A stretch of 64,000 nt of DNA, taken from positions 124,001 through 188,000 of the forward strand of contig NZ_JAFCJE010000009.1 in assembly GCF_018131185.1 (NCBI RefSeq), read 5' to 3'. The notes beneath the pieces are model-generated. The model made no database searches. It was not told the origin of the DNA and saw only the letters and a program-made list of their open reading frames with translations. Source of the stretch: Bradyrhizobium diazoefficiens (GTDB lineage Bacteria; Pseudomonadota; Alphaproteobacteria; Rhizobiales; Xanthobacteraceae). Numbering within the stretch: the stretch's first letter is position 1; every line of letters begins with the position of its first letter. Positions 8,332 to 16,223 of the stretch are shown piece by piece. The translations under genes and the position numbers were made by a program.

Positions 8332-9531
8332 TCAGGTCGCGGCCACCGCCACCTGCGGCCGCCTCCGCCCAAGCAGGACCAGGATCAGCACGGTCGCGCA
8401 GGAGCAGACGAAGGTGAGGCCGAGCGCGCCGCGGCTGCCGAATTCGGTGAGCAGGCCGACAAGGAGCGGCGGCGAGATCGCGGAGGCGAGATTGAGCGGC
8501 AGCGCAATCATCGACATCGCCTTGGCGAATTCAGTCTGGTCGTAGAACACGAGCGGGATGGTGGCCCGCGCCACCGCCATCGCGCCGCTGCCGGCGCCAT
8601 AGAGCAGGATGAAGACCGCGATGGCCCAGGTCGCGCCCTCGCTCAGCATCAGCAGTAGCATGGCCAACGGCAGCGCCGTGCCCGCAACCAGCCCGGTCGT
8701 GATCCCGTCCCACCGCCCGCCGCCAAGAAGATCCAGCCCGCGGGCGCTGACCTGGATCACGCCCAGCATCGAGCCGAAGAGAAGCGCCTGGGCCGGCGGC
8801 AGCCCCTCCGCGCGCAGGAGCTCGATCATGATGGCGCTGATGCCGAAATTGACGAGGGCGTTGAGCGTGATCGCGGCGACGACGAGGCCGAAAGTGCTCC
8901 GTGGAATCGCGGGCGGCGGCGGCGCCTTGACCGGCTCGCTGCCACCATCCCCGGCGATTTTCCGGCGCGGCGCGAGCGCATAGAGCGGAAGGCTGACGAC
9001 GAGCATCATCGCGGCATAGACGAGGCACGTCCCGCGCCAGCCGAGGTGAGCGCTCAGGAACGAGGTCGTCGGCCAGAAGATGCTGTTGGACAGGCCTGTC
9101 ACCAGCATCAAGGCCCCGATCGCGTTCTTGGCCTGTCGCCCGGCAATCTCGTTCAGCATGATATAGGCGCCGGTCGACAGCGTGGCGCTGCCGGCGATGC
9201 CGAGGACGATCCAGGCGGCGAAATACATCGTCGGCTCGCGCGCGAGGGACAGCAGCACGAAGCCCGGCGCGGTGACGACCGTGCCGACCATCATGACAGT
9301 CCGTGCGCCATGAAGCGCGAATGATTTGGCGAGCCACGGGGCGCACAGGCCCATCGAGACATAGAGAACGGATGTCCCGGCGAACACCGCCGGCAGGCTC
9401 ATGCCGAGGTCGGCGGCGAGGTCGCGCCCGACGATGGCAGGCAGCCCGATCGTGCCCCATCCGACCAGCTGCGTGATGGCGAGCACCAGCAGGACGCCGA
9501 TCAGCCTGCCGTCAGATTTCAAGAACCGCAT
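8332..9531 (-). CDS. MFS transporter
   Basis: Twelve-helix major facilitator of 399 residues in the inner membrane. Hydrophobic segments alternate with short loops; the middle cytoplasmic loop is ALAPRRKIAGDGGSEPVKAPPPPAIPRS. The TFGMRFLKSDGRLIG start was taken as Met-Arg-Phe, dropping a 41-residue arginine-rich lead that does not look coding. It follows the BKACE gene on the same strand after 145 bases, so it may import or export the substrate or product of that enzyme. The substrate cannot be named. Confidence 0.82.
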   Translation of the reverse strand: MRFLKSDGRLIGVLLVLAITQLVGWGTIGLPAIVGRDLAADLGMSLPAVFAGTSVLYVSMGLCAPWLAKSFALHGARTVMMVGTVVTAPGFVLLSLAREPTMYFAAWIVLGIAGSATLSTGAYIMLNEIAGRQAKNAIGALMLVTGLSNSIFWPTTSFLSAHLGWRGTCLVYAAMMLVVSLPLYALAPRRKIAGDGGSEPVKAPPPPAIPRSTFGLVVAAITLNALVNFGISAIMIELLRAEGLPPAQALLFGSMLGVIQVSARGLDLLGGGRWDGITTGLVAGTALPLAMLLLMLSEGATWAIAVFILLYGAGSGAMAVARATIPLVFYDQTEFAKAMSMIALPLNLASAISPPLLVGLLTEFGSRGALGLTFVCSCATVLILVLLGRRRPQVAVAAT

Positions 9532-9676
9532 TCCAAACGTCGCCTGGCCGACAGGCGCAGATCGCGCCTGTGAGCCATGCTTAGCCGGGGACCGAGCCCA
9601 CGGGAACGCCGACCGCCGAATGGCAGAAGGCGGCCAGGAGCATGTCAGGCACACGTCAGGCGCGGGATGATCGTCC

Positions 9677-10504
9677 TTACCGGGCGATCCCGAGCAAGGA
9701 GCGCGCCTCTGCCGCAGTCGCGACGCGCCGTCCGTGGCGGGCGACAGCCTCGCAGGCGATGCTCACGAGCTCCGCATTGCTGGCGGCGAGGCGCGTCTTG
9801 TCGACCCTGATATTGTCCTCGAGCCCGGTGCGAACCGCATCGGCGTCCCGCGCCAGCGCCCAGCCCATGACCTCGGCCTGATGACGTCCGATCCCGGCCG
9901 CGGTCCACGTCGCGTTCGGGATCAGCCGCCTCAGCTCTGCCAGAAGGATGTCGAGGACGTGTTCGTCCGCGGGCATCGCATTCTTGACGCCCATAACGAA
10001 CTGCACGTGCGGACGGGCGTCGATCAGCCCCGCCTCGATCAGACGCCGAGCACCATGCAGATGCGAGAGATCGAAGATCTCGATTTCCGGACGAATGCCA
10101 TTTGCCTTCATGCCGGTGGCAAGAGTCTCGACCAGAGCGGCGCTGTTCTCGTAGACGATGGTCGGAAAATTGACTGAGCCTGTGGACAGCGAGGCCATAT
10201 CCGGCTTCAGATAGAGCGACGATCCACGCGCCGAGGGATCGCGCCCTCGCCCGCCGGTCGAGAACTGTACGATCATGGCGGGACAATGCTTCCTGATCCC
10301 CTCCTGCACCAGCGCGAAGCGCTCCGGGTCGGAGGACGGCGACTCGTCGTCGTTGCGAACATGGATATGCGCAAGGGTGGCGCCAGCCTCGAAGGCCTCG
10401 TGCGTCGATTCGATCTGCTCCGCCGGCAGGATCGGCACCGCGGGGTTGTCCTTCTTGCGCGGAACAGAGCCGGTAATAGCAACAGCAACGACGACGGGGT
10501 TCAT
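9677..10504 (-). CDS. BKACE-family beta-keto acid cleavage enzyme (DUF849)
   Basis: Zinc enzyme of the 3-keto-5-aminohexanoate cleavage (Kce) family: a beta-keto acid plus acetyl-CoA gives acetoacetate and a CoA ester. The 275 residues form a TIM barrel with the metal-binding HIHVR (His46, His48), FSTGGRGRDPSARG, and the late WTAAGIGRHQ and EDNIRV segments that shape the active site. The family accepts many beta-keto acids, so lysine fermentation is not implied; dehydrocarnitine and related acids are alternatives. A well-placed AGGATGCAGG ribosome site and a palindrome at 10538 precede it. The MFS gene downstream is probably co-transcribed. Confidence 0.87.
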   Translation of the reverse strand: MNPVVVAVAITGSVPRKKDNPAVPILPAEQIESTHEAFEAGATLAHIHVRNDDESPSSDPERFALVQEGIRKHCPAMIVQFSTGGRGRDPSARGSSLYLKPDMASLSTGSVNFPTIVYENSAALVETLATGMKANGIRPEIEIFDLSHLHGARRLIEAGLIDARPHVQFVMGVKNAMPADEHVLDILLAELRRLIPNATWTAAGIGRHQAEVMGWALARDADAVRTGLEDNIRVDKTRLAASNAELVSIACEAVARHGRRVATAAEARSLLGIAR

Positions 10505-10537
10505 CCTGCATCCTCATGATGATCGCGCTCGAGCGCA

Positions 10538-10553
10538 ATGTTCGAACGAACAT
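10538..10553. promoter_or_regulatory. Candidate operator upstream of the BKACE gene
   Basis: ATGTTCG-AA-CGAACAT is a perfect 7-base inverted repeat with a two-base centre, 34 bases before the start codon. It is the only strong symmetry in that gap. No regulator gene lies next to it, so the binding protein is unknown. Confidence 0.5.
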
Positions 10554-10637
10554 CACATAACGCCTGAAAACCGGCCGCGGCAACCAACATCGCCCTGAGC
10601 GGCTATGAGCGCCACCCCGCGGCGCGGCCTCGCCGCA

Positions 10638-10808
10638 TCAGGCCGTATGGCCGGGATCGACGTGCTTCGGCGTCTTCTTGTCGCGCTGGGGCGTCATCCT
10701 GGCAGGATCCGGCGCGCCGGGGACGCCGCGCGGACCCAGCTGCTCGCGCTGGATGTCGTCCTCGGAGCGGGATGGCTCCACGCCGTTCGGCTCACGGGGC
10801 TTGGTCAT
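10638..10808 (-). CDS. Small hydrophilic protein, translationally coupled
   Basis: A 56-residue, proline- and charge-rich protein (starts MTKPREPNGVEPSRSEDD). Its ATG overlaps the TGA stop of the gene before it in an ATGA arrangement, a classic sign of translational coupling and the main reason to accept a frame this short. Sequence reads as disordered. Function unknown. Confidence 0.5.
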   Translation of the reverse strand: MTKPREPNGVEPSRSEDDIQREQLGPRGVPGAPDPARMTPQRDKKTPKHVDPGHTA

Positions 10809-11017
10809 CCCGGCCTCACGCCCAGCGCGTTGTCGCCGGCCTCCCGGCCGGGCACGCTGACTTGAACTTCATGCCCCTCACGCAGCGCGAGGGATGCGGC
10901 CGCGACCGCCGACTCGAAAGCAGCTTCCTTGGTGGCATATGTGTTCTTGACGTCGCCGTCGTGCAGCACGCCCCATTCGTCCCGCACCGGCACGATGGCA
11001 TATTGAGCAAGGCCCAT
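10805..11017 (-). CDS. Small conserved hypothetical protein
   Basis: A 70-residue protein starting MGLAQYAIVPVRDEWGVLHDG. The pattern of a short strand pair, an acidic turn, then a long alanine-rich helix (AAFESAVAAASLALREGHEV) and a final strand resembles DUF2188-type small proteins, but I do not claim membership. It shares four bases with the next gene. No export signal. Confidence 0.6.
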   Translation of the reverse strand: MGLAQYAIVPVRDEWGVLHDGDVKNTYATKEAAFESAVAAASLALREGHEVQVSVPGREAGDNALGVRPG

Positions 11018-11384
11018 TGTCGAACTCCTGGCTTGGCTTTCAAAAGACCGCCTGTCCGATAACGCGCCGGCGGGCTTAACGTTGCGTCAGCTGCGGATGG
11101 ATCGCACTCACCTGCCACACCGTTGCCGCTGTCGTCGGCGCCCCCAAAACGTTGCTGGTCGACATCCTGGTTGCGGCAATGACTATCTCGTCGGCGAGTT
11201 GAATACAGGCCGGTCTCCACCGCGCCAAAAGATTGATATGCCTCAATAAGATCGCCGAAGCTGTTTCTAGGATTATCGTTGCTGCAAACCGGTTCGATAC
11301 CAGACCTCGCGGGTAGTCGCGTACGCCCGGCAATCCAGGCCGACGTCACTCAAGCTCCCGCAATCATCACAATCGGCTTAGACA
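11018..11384. other. Non-coding gap upstream of opgC
   Basis: The frames in this stretch lack ribosome sites and recognisable domains. No strong palindrome or terminator was seen. It separates the divergent small-gene pair from opgC and should hold both promoters. Confidence 0.4.
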
Positions 11385-12569
11385 ATGAGCGCCATCGCCC
11401 TGCCACCTTCGACACGGGACTTGCGCCTCGACCTGTTTCGCGGACTCGCAAATTGGGCGATGTTCCTGGGCCATATTCCCAGCACCGTGCTGGCTTGGCT
11501 GACGTTCCGGAACTATGGCTTCAGCGATGGCGCTGATCTGTTCGTGTTCATTTCAGGCTATACCTCGGCCCTTGTGTACACCAGGCACATGTCCGAGCGA
11601 GGCTTCGTTTTCGGAGCAACGCGACTCTTGAAGCGGGTCTGGCAGATCTACGCCGCGCACGTCTTGCTGTTCGTGTTCTATATCTCGTCCATCCATTTTC
11701 TCTCGCAGGAGTTCAACGTTCCCCGTTTCATCGATCAATTCAATGTTGCACCTCTTACGAATGCGCCGGTCGAAACGCTGTTGCAGGGACTGGTGCTGAG
11801 ATACAAGCCGGTGAATCTCGATGTGCTGCCCCTGTATGTGGTTCTGATGGGTAGCTTTCCGCCAATCCTTTGGATGATGCTACGGCACCGAAACTGGATC
11901 ATGGCAGGATCCGTCCTTCTGTATTTCGCCGCTCGACAATTTGGCTGGAATCTTCCCTCCTATCCCTCGGGCTGGTGGTATTTCAATCCTTTCACGTGGC
12001 AACTTCTCTTCGTGATCGGTGCGTGGCTGGCGCTCGGTGGAGCCGGAACGTTGAATTTCCTGGTTCGCTCCCGAGTGGTTTTCTGCGTCAGTGTGATCTA
12101 TTTGCTTTTCGCGGCGGCAATGACCCTGGCGGGGATTCTGCCGGAGCTTCGGACGATATTTCCGCGCGCTCTGTTCGAGATATTTAATCCGAACGACAAA
12201 ACCAATTTAGCGCCCTACCGTTTCCTGCATCTGGCGCTTCTGACAATCGTCGTAACGCGACTCATACCGATCGATGCACCGGGACTGCGCGCAGCCATCT
12301 GGCAACCGTTGATCAAATGCGGCCAACAGTCGCTTGAAGTGTTTTGCGTTGGAATCTACCTGTCATTCATCGCATATTTTATACTGCAAGCGACTTCCGA
12401 CAATGTTCCTTCTCAGCTCCTCGTTGGAGCTGGTGGCCTGTTGGTCATGACCGCTGTTGCCTATTACAGATCATGGTCAAAGCGAGCGGATAAGACCGTC
12501 CACGCCAACTTGCATAGTCAAACCGGGAAAGACGGCCACAAGTCCGTCAGCGAACTCGCAATTCGTTGA
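11385..12569 (+). CDS. opgC: OpgC-family membrane acyltransferase
   Basis: Integral membrane protein of the OpgC_C family, which adds O-acyl (often succinyl) groups to periplasmic glucans. The 394 residues start with the family hallmark LRLDLFRGLANWAMFLGHIP (residues 11-30) and continue with FSDGADLFVFISGYTSALVY, then about ten hydrophobic helices; the C-terminal 40 residues are a charged cytoplasmic tail. No glucan synthase gene is nearby. Base composition is a little less GC-rich than the flanks (for example ATTTAATCCGAACGAC), which may hint at transfer but is weak evidence. Confidence 0.85.
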   Translation: MSAIALPPSTRDLRLDLFRGLANWAMFLGHIPSTVLAWLTFRNYGFSDGADLFVFISGYTSALVYTRHMSERGFVFGATRLLKRVWQIYAAHVLLFVFYISSIHFLSQEFNVPRFIDQFNVAPLTNAPVETLLQGLVLRYKPVNLDVLPLYVVLMGSFPPILWMMLRHRNWIMAGSVLLYFAARQFGWNLPSYPSGWWYFNPFTWQLLFVIGAWLALGGAGTLNFLVRSRVVFCVSVIYLLFAAAMTLAGILPELRTIFPRALFEIFNPNDKTNLAPYRFLHLALLTIVVTRLIPIDAPGLRAAIWQPLIKCGQQSLEVFCVGIYLSFIAYFILQATSDNVPSQLLVGAGGLLVMTAVAYYRSWSKRADKTVHANLHSQTGKDGHKSVSELAIR

Positions 12570-12655
12570 GGTAGCACGGCCGTCTGAGGCCGGTCGCTGA
12601 AACTGCTGCCAATCGACAGCTGTCTAGATCAGACGATGAAGCCGCAACGATACAG

Positions 12656-13639
12656 TCACGAACGGAGCACCGCAGCGCCAACGAGCTTACCCTCCCTAAG
12701 GTGAGCGAGTGCTTCGTTCACCTGCGTCAGCGGGAATACTGTTGTCTGTATCCGAATGTTGGCTTTAGCGGCAGCTGCGAGGAAATCGATTCCATCGCGC
12801 CGCGTCAGATTGGCTACCGACATAATCTGTCGCTCCCCCCAGAGAATATCGTACGGGAATGCGGGAATGTCGGACATATGAATGCCGGCGCAGACGACCC
12901 GGCCGCCCTTTCGCACCGCGCGCAGGGCAAGCGGCACCAGCGCGCCAACAGGTGCGTAGATGATTGCGGCGTCGAGCTCGGTCGGTGGCCGATCCTCCGA
13001 AGCGCCAGCCCAATTCGCACCGAGAGAAAGCGCAAACTGCTGCGCGTCCCGATCGCCGGCACGTGTGAAGGCATAGACGGTCCGCCCCTGATCTCGAGCA
13101 ACCTGCGCTACGATATGGCCCGCCGCGCCAAAACCATAGATACCCAACGCTTTGCCCTCGCCCGCCATGATCAGGGATCTCCAACCGATCAGACCGGCGC
13201 AGAGCAGCGGGGCGATGGCTGCGTCATCGCCGTCCTCGCCAAGTGGAAAGCAATACCTTGCATCGGCCACCAGATGGCTCGCAAAGCCACCATCACGCGT
13301 GTAGCCGGTGAATTGGGGCCGGTCGCAGAGATTTTCCTTGCCGGTGCGGCAGTAAAGGCACTCTCCGCAGGTGTAACCAAGCCAGGGTACGCCGACGCGC
13401 GTGCCCAAGGCCAGATTCTCGACATCCTCGCCCAGTGCATCAACGCGGCCGACGACCTCATGACCCGGAACGATCGGATAAGGAATGTCGGGCAGCTCAC
13501 CGTCAACGACGTGCAGATCAGTTCGACAAACTCCGCAAGCGCTGACTTTGATACGAACCTCGCCTCGTCCGGGAACGGGATCCGGTCGCTCTTGAAATGA
13601 AAGCGGCTTTCCTCGCGCAGTCAGGATCATCGCATGCAT
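12656..13639 (-). CDS. Zinc-dependent alcohol dehydrogenase, AdhP-like
   Basis: Medium-chain dehydrogenase of 327 residues that interconverts alcohols and aldehydes with NAD(P). The catalytic zinc site is Cys35 in ACGVCRTD with His60-Glu61 in PGHE; the structural zinc site is CGECLYC plus Cys105 (Cys91, 94, 97, 105). The Rossmann motif is IYGFGAAGH in place of the common GxGxxG. The pattern of VPWLGYTCGECLYCRTGKENLCD matches the bacterial zinc-binding alcohol dehydrogenase group. It stands alone; the downstream end faces opgC. Confidence 0.9.
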   Translation of the reverse strand: MHAMILTARGKPLSFQERPDPVPGRGEVRIKVSACGVCRTDLHVVDGELPDIPYPIVPGHEVVGRVDALGEDVENLALGTRVGVPWLGYTCGECLYCRTGKENLCDRPQFTGYTRDGGFASHLVADARYCFPLGEDGDDAAIAPLLCAGLIGWRSLIMAGEGKALGIYGFGAAGHIVAQVARDQGRTVYAFTRAGDRDAQQFALSLGANWAGASEDRPPTELDAAIIYAPVGALVPLALRAVRKGGRVVCAGIHMSDIPAFPYDILWGERQIMSVANLTRRDGIDFLAAAAKANIRIQTTVFPLTQVNEALAHLREGKLVGAAVLRS

Positions 13640-13790
13640 CTGAGAAGCCCTCCATCACGCACCCCAACCGGGATCAAAGCAAGACGGCGAGGCCGTCACT
13701 CGATGTCGGTCACCGCCTCGCGAACCCTTCTCGGCGGCTGCAGCAACGCGATTGACCGTACCGGAACGCATGGGTGAGCTCCTGGCGCCT

Positions 13791-14065
13791 CTATAGGCTA
13801 TCAACGACGCGCGGAGGCGGTTTGAGCTGCCTCAAGCACGGCTGCGCGCGGGCCCCTACTCTGGCACGCTCCAAGTGCAGGCCTTGCGCCACGGTGGGGG
13901 TCAGCCAGGCGGAAAAATCGCCCGCATGATCTCGGCGCTTGCGGCATAGGCGATGTCGGTCAGCAGCGCCCCGACAAAGCACGCGATCGGGATCGGCACC
14001 AGCATCGGATGAATGGGGTGACCTGCGATCTGCGCGGTGGTGCGCCCCCGCACGTTTTCCTGCAC
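13791..14065 (-). pseudogene. Frameshifted, truncated DUF2231-type membrane protein gene
   Basis: From a GTG at 14065 one frame encodes about 54 residues containing GRTTAQIAGHPIHPMLVPIPIACFVG, split here as GRTTAQIAGHPIHPM and LVPIPIACFVGALLTDIAY, which is how DUF2231 membrane proteins begin. It stops at 13901. The expected next segment, DFSAWLT, appears in a neighbouring frame just before that stop, so a frameshift separates the two. What follows down to 13791 no longer resembles the family, so the 3' part is lost as well. Bases 13640-13790 contain nothing I recognise. Confidence 0.65.
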
Positions 14066-14128
14066 GGTCGGCCTCGTGGGACTTTAGGCCCTGCCCGACC
14101 GGCCAATTCGTGCGCCGTGTGATGGTTC

Positions 14129-14434
14129 CTAGCGGCGCGTCAGGCCCAGCCTCTGGCGAACCTCGTCGTCCTCGATCGCCCGACCGAGGCGCGCATCCTT
14201 GCCGTCTTCGAAATCTTCCGCGAACGTTTCGAGCGTGCGAAATGCGTCCCCGGCGCTCGGTGCCGTCTCAATGTGAGCAATCGACTGACCGTTGACCGTG
14301 AGATCGGCCTCGCCCCAAGGCGTGGTGTCGATCGCGAGGCGATCGCCGCCGGCATTTGCAGTGAAGTGCTGGACGGTGGACTTCGACGTCGGCAAGGAGA
14401 GATCCGGCGTCCAATCGATAGGCTTGTCGGTCAT
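14129..14434 (-). CDS. Conserved hypothetical protein
   Basis: A 101-residue soluble protein with no known domain. Three or four predicted strands (STVQHFTANAGGDRLAIDTT, ADLTVNGQSIAHIET) precede a helical acidic C-terminus (AFRTLETFAEDFEDGKDARL). The frame has coding-like third-position GC and lies in a run of small same-strand genes. Function unknown. Confidence 0.6.
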   Translation of the reverse strand: MTDKPIDWTPDLSLPTSKSTVQHFTANAGGDRLAIDTTPWGEADLTVNGQSIAHIETAPSAGDAFRTLETFAEDFEDGKDARLGRAIEDDEVRQRLGLTRR

Positions 14435-14686
14435 GTCGTGTGTACCCCGAAGTCAGGGCCGACGAATAGACCATCCGCCGCGCGGGACATTGACCTGGAT
14501 CAGGCCCGGCGGCCGGGCCGTCCTTGTTCTTGCCGGCCTGGGTGGACATCAGACACCAGCCCCACGGCGGCTTTGCAATTCGCCACGATCAGGTCGCGAT
14601 ACAGCACGCAGTCAACTCAGTTTCACCGTAACCCGGTTGCGAATTGCATGGGGGCGTAGCCCGCAGGGCAACGTCTCGAAGGAACA

Positions 14687-15220
14687 TCAGGCCGCACTCA
14701 GCAGCAGCGCACAAAAGCCGAGGACAACGGTCTGAGCCGCGGACGCTCCGAAGGTCACGATCTTGATCGTCGTCGCCAGACGCATCAGGTTGAATTTGGT
14801 ATCGCTCACGTCGTGGCGCAGGAGGATGTGCGCGATCATGGCGTCTTCCACGAGATCGCTGATGATATAGGCGGTCGGCACGATGCTTACCGCGACACAG
14901 TACCACCTATCGGCCGGGTCAGGCCATGTCAGCGCCGAAACGAGCCATAGCGAGCCAGCGACGAAAAACCCGCCGACAAGAAAAATGTAGACGACATCCA
15001 GAGGCATGACGCACTGAGCATAGGGCCTGCGGAAGGGACCATTGGCGGGCGACCGCAGCCACTGCTCGAGCGATCTTGGAGTGAGCGCCTCGCCGGTCGA
15101 TGGAATCGGTCCTGGGCGTTCGAGGAAGCGAGCGCCCACATCGGCGCCAAACCGGCTCGAAATCATGGCCACGATGAACGGCCAGATGATGGCCGCCGCG
15201 GCGAACGTGATTGCGTACAT
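14687..15220 (-). CDS. Predicted inner-membrane protein
   Basis: A 177-residue protein with four hydrophobic segments: residues 2-22, 70-95, 105-125 and 150-175. The first and last are strongly hydrophobic (ITFAAAAIIWPFIVAMI; GASAAQTVVLGFCALLLS). A loop of about 45 residues separates the first two. No family was recognised. The end of the adjacent fossil at 15277 lies 57 bases before its start. Confidence 0.65.
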   Translation of the reverse strand: MYAITFAAAAIIWPFIVAMISSRFGADVGARFLERPGPIPSTGEALTPRSLEQWLRSPANGPFRRPYAQCVMPLDVVYIFLVGGFFVAGSLWLVSALTWPDPADRWYCVAVSIVPTAYIISDLVEDAMIAHILLRHDVSDTKFNLMRLATTIKIVTFGASAAQTVVLGFCALLLSAA

Positions 15221-15276
15221 CGTTCCTCACAAAATTCGCTTAGATGACCGATGCCTCTCTCAGCGGCGTGGCCGGT

Positions 15277-15598
15277 TCAGGGCTTTCGCCGTCTGGGCAT
15301 TTGGCTGGCAATCGCCACGCCGAACTCCGCCTTGGCGCCCCTGAAATTGGCCCGGGCTGACCGTGGCACCGCACAGATTGGCGCCGGTCAGATCCGCGCC
15401 CTGAAATCGGCGCCTCCCAGGGATGCGTCCTCGAAGTTGACGCCGCGAAGATCGGCATGGCGCAAATCGGTGATGAAGCAGCGAGCTGGAGAGATGCTCT
15501 GCGATTTTCTGCCTGAGGCGAACGATGTTGGTGTCGGCACCGCCATCATCAGCGTCGTTCCACGTGCCATCCAGCAACAAGATGATGCGCTTCGCCAC
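15277..15598 (-). pseudogene. DUF2235 N-terminus fused to a worn pentapeptide-repeat tail
   Basis: From a GTG at 15598 the frame reads AKRIILLLDGTWND...TNIVRLRQ, the opening of DUF2235 (Tle1-like) alpha/beta hydrolases, for only about 38 residues. It then runs into pentapeptide repeats that are spread over three frames: ADLRGVNFEDASLGGADF, FQGADLTGANLCGAT, then ANFRGAKAEFGVAIASQ up to a stop at 15277. A hydrolase domain of several hundred residues is missing, and at least two frameshifts break the rest. Bases 15599-15817 contain nothing else recognisable. Confidence 0.6.
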
Positions 15599-15817
15599 TC
15601 CAGCCCCACGGCCTTACGGCACGCCCGGCAGAACTCGATCAATCTAGCGAGATTGTGTCCGCCCGCCTGCAACTTGAGGATGCTACACTTGCTCCGAGGA
15701 TGTCCAGCGGGTTCGCCGTCAGCGCACAGCGAGCGCCGACGACCACTCGAAACGCGTCAGGTGCAGGGGATCGCGCGGATATGCTCAGGTGCCGGACAAT
15801 TCTGGCGCGGCACGTGT

Positions 15818-15891
15818 TGGAGCGGGTGAAGGGAATCGAACCCTCGTATTCAGCTTGGAAGGCTGCTGCTCTACCATTGAGCTACACCCGC
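15818..15891 (-). tRNA. tRNA-Gly (anticodon TCC)
   Basis: On the minus strand GCGGGTG opens the acceptor stem and CACCCGC closes it, followed by T and an encoded CCA. The D arm (AGCTCAATGGTAGAGC), anticodon loop CTTCCAA and T arm (GAGGGTTCGATTCCCTT) all fold. TCC reads GGA codons. Confidence 0.97.
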
Positions 15892-16002
15892 ATGAGGGGC
15901 TCCCTAACACGGCCGGGCGGCGGTCTCAACTGCCCAGGAGGTCGCCTTGCAACGTCTTGCGCCCCGTGCGAGCGCCCTGGTTCCTTCCCGACCCGGCGCC
16001 CC

Positions 16003-16031
16003 TTAACAGCGCCAGGAATGCCGCCTATATT
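16003..16031 (+). promoter_or_regulatory. Sigma-70-like promoter of the candidate small RNA
   Basis: TTAACA (16003-16008) and TATATT (16026-16031) are 17 bases apart, close to the TTGACA / TATAAT ideal. Transcription would start near 16038, fourteen bases before the ribosome binding site of the small frame at 16067. Confidence 0.55.
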
Positions 16032-16066
16032 GAGGTCTTCCGAAACCAACGAAAGGAGGTGATCCA

Positions 16067-16111
16067 GTGTCTTTTACCAAGCGCTGTCACCTCGCTGGGA
16101 TCGCCCGCTGA
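16067..16111 (+). CDS. 14-residue leader-type peptide
   Basis: GTG start, product VSFTKRCHLAGIAR, then TGA. The ribosome site GGAGG is seven bases upstream and belongs to a stretch GAAAGGAGGTGATCCAG complementary to the expected 3' end of 16S rRNA, far longer than normal. Translating codons 7-9 (Cys-His-Leu) would open the hairpin that covers the ribosome site. It could be a regulatory peptide whose translation matters more than its product. Alternatively the long complement is a ribosome-binding decoy and the frame is incidental. Confidence 0.4.
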   Translation: MSFTKRCHLAGIAR

Positions 16112-16173
16112 GCTCCGGCTAAAGGGCTTGGCATCGGGGCGCTCTCAGCCCTGGACCAGCGAGCAAGAAATCG

Positions 16174-16210
16174 GGCGCGACGGGGGCCTCCCCGCCGCGC
16201 CTTTTCTTTT
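16174..16210 (+). terminator. Rho-independent terminator of the small RNA unit
   Basis: GGCGCG-A-CGGGG pairs with CCCCG-C-CGCGCC around a GCCT loop (one A/C mismatch), followed by TTTTCTTTT. It also lies just after the convergent membrane-protein gene. Confidence 0.75.
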
Positions 16211-16223
16211 GAATTTGCTCTTT

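Larger units (their letters stand above)
16038..16210 (+). ncRNA. Candidate small RNA / leader with switchable structure
   Basis: A self-contained unit of about 173 bases: promoter at 16003, an anti-Shine-Dalgarno complement of 17 bases (16051-16067), a 14-codon frame and a strong terminator at 16174. GAGGTGA (16056-16062) can pair with TCACCTC (16087-16093), hiding the ribosome site. CTCGCTGG (16091-16098) can instead pair with CCAGCGAG (16156-16163). The two helices share bases 16091-16093, so they exclude each other. This is the layout of a leader-peptide attenuator, yet no larger gene follows on this strand before the terminator. The start is approximate. Expression and family are unknown. 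Confidence 0.5.

Noticed and set aside
14268..14549. Short minus-strand frame starting MSTQAGKNKDGPAAGPDPG
   Set aside because: The first 25 codons look protein-like, but the frame then runs antiphase through the 101-residue gene. There is no ribosome site, so I could not support it.
16051..16067. Stray fragment of a 16S rRNA gene on the minus strand
   Set aside because: The minus strand reads like the 16S 3' end for 17 bases only; flanking bases do not match rRNA, and the promoter, frame and terminator on the plus strand explain it better.
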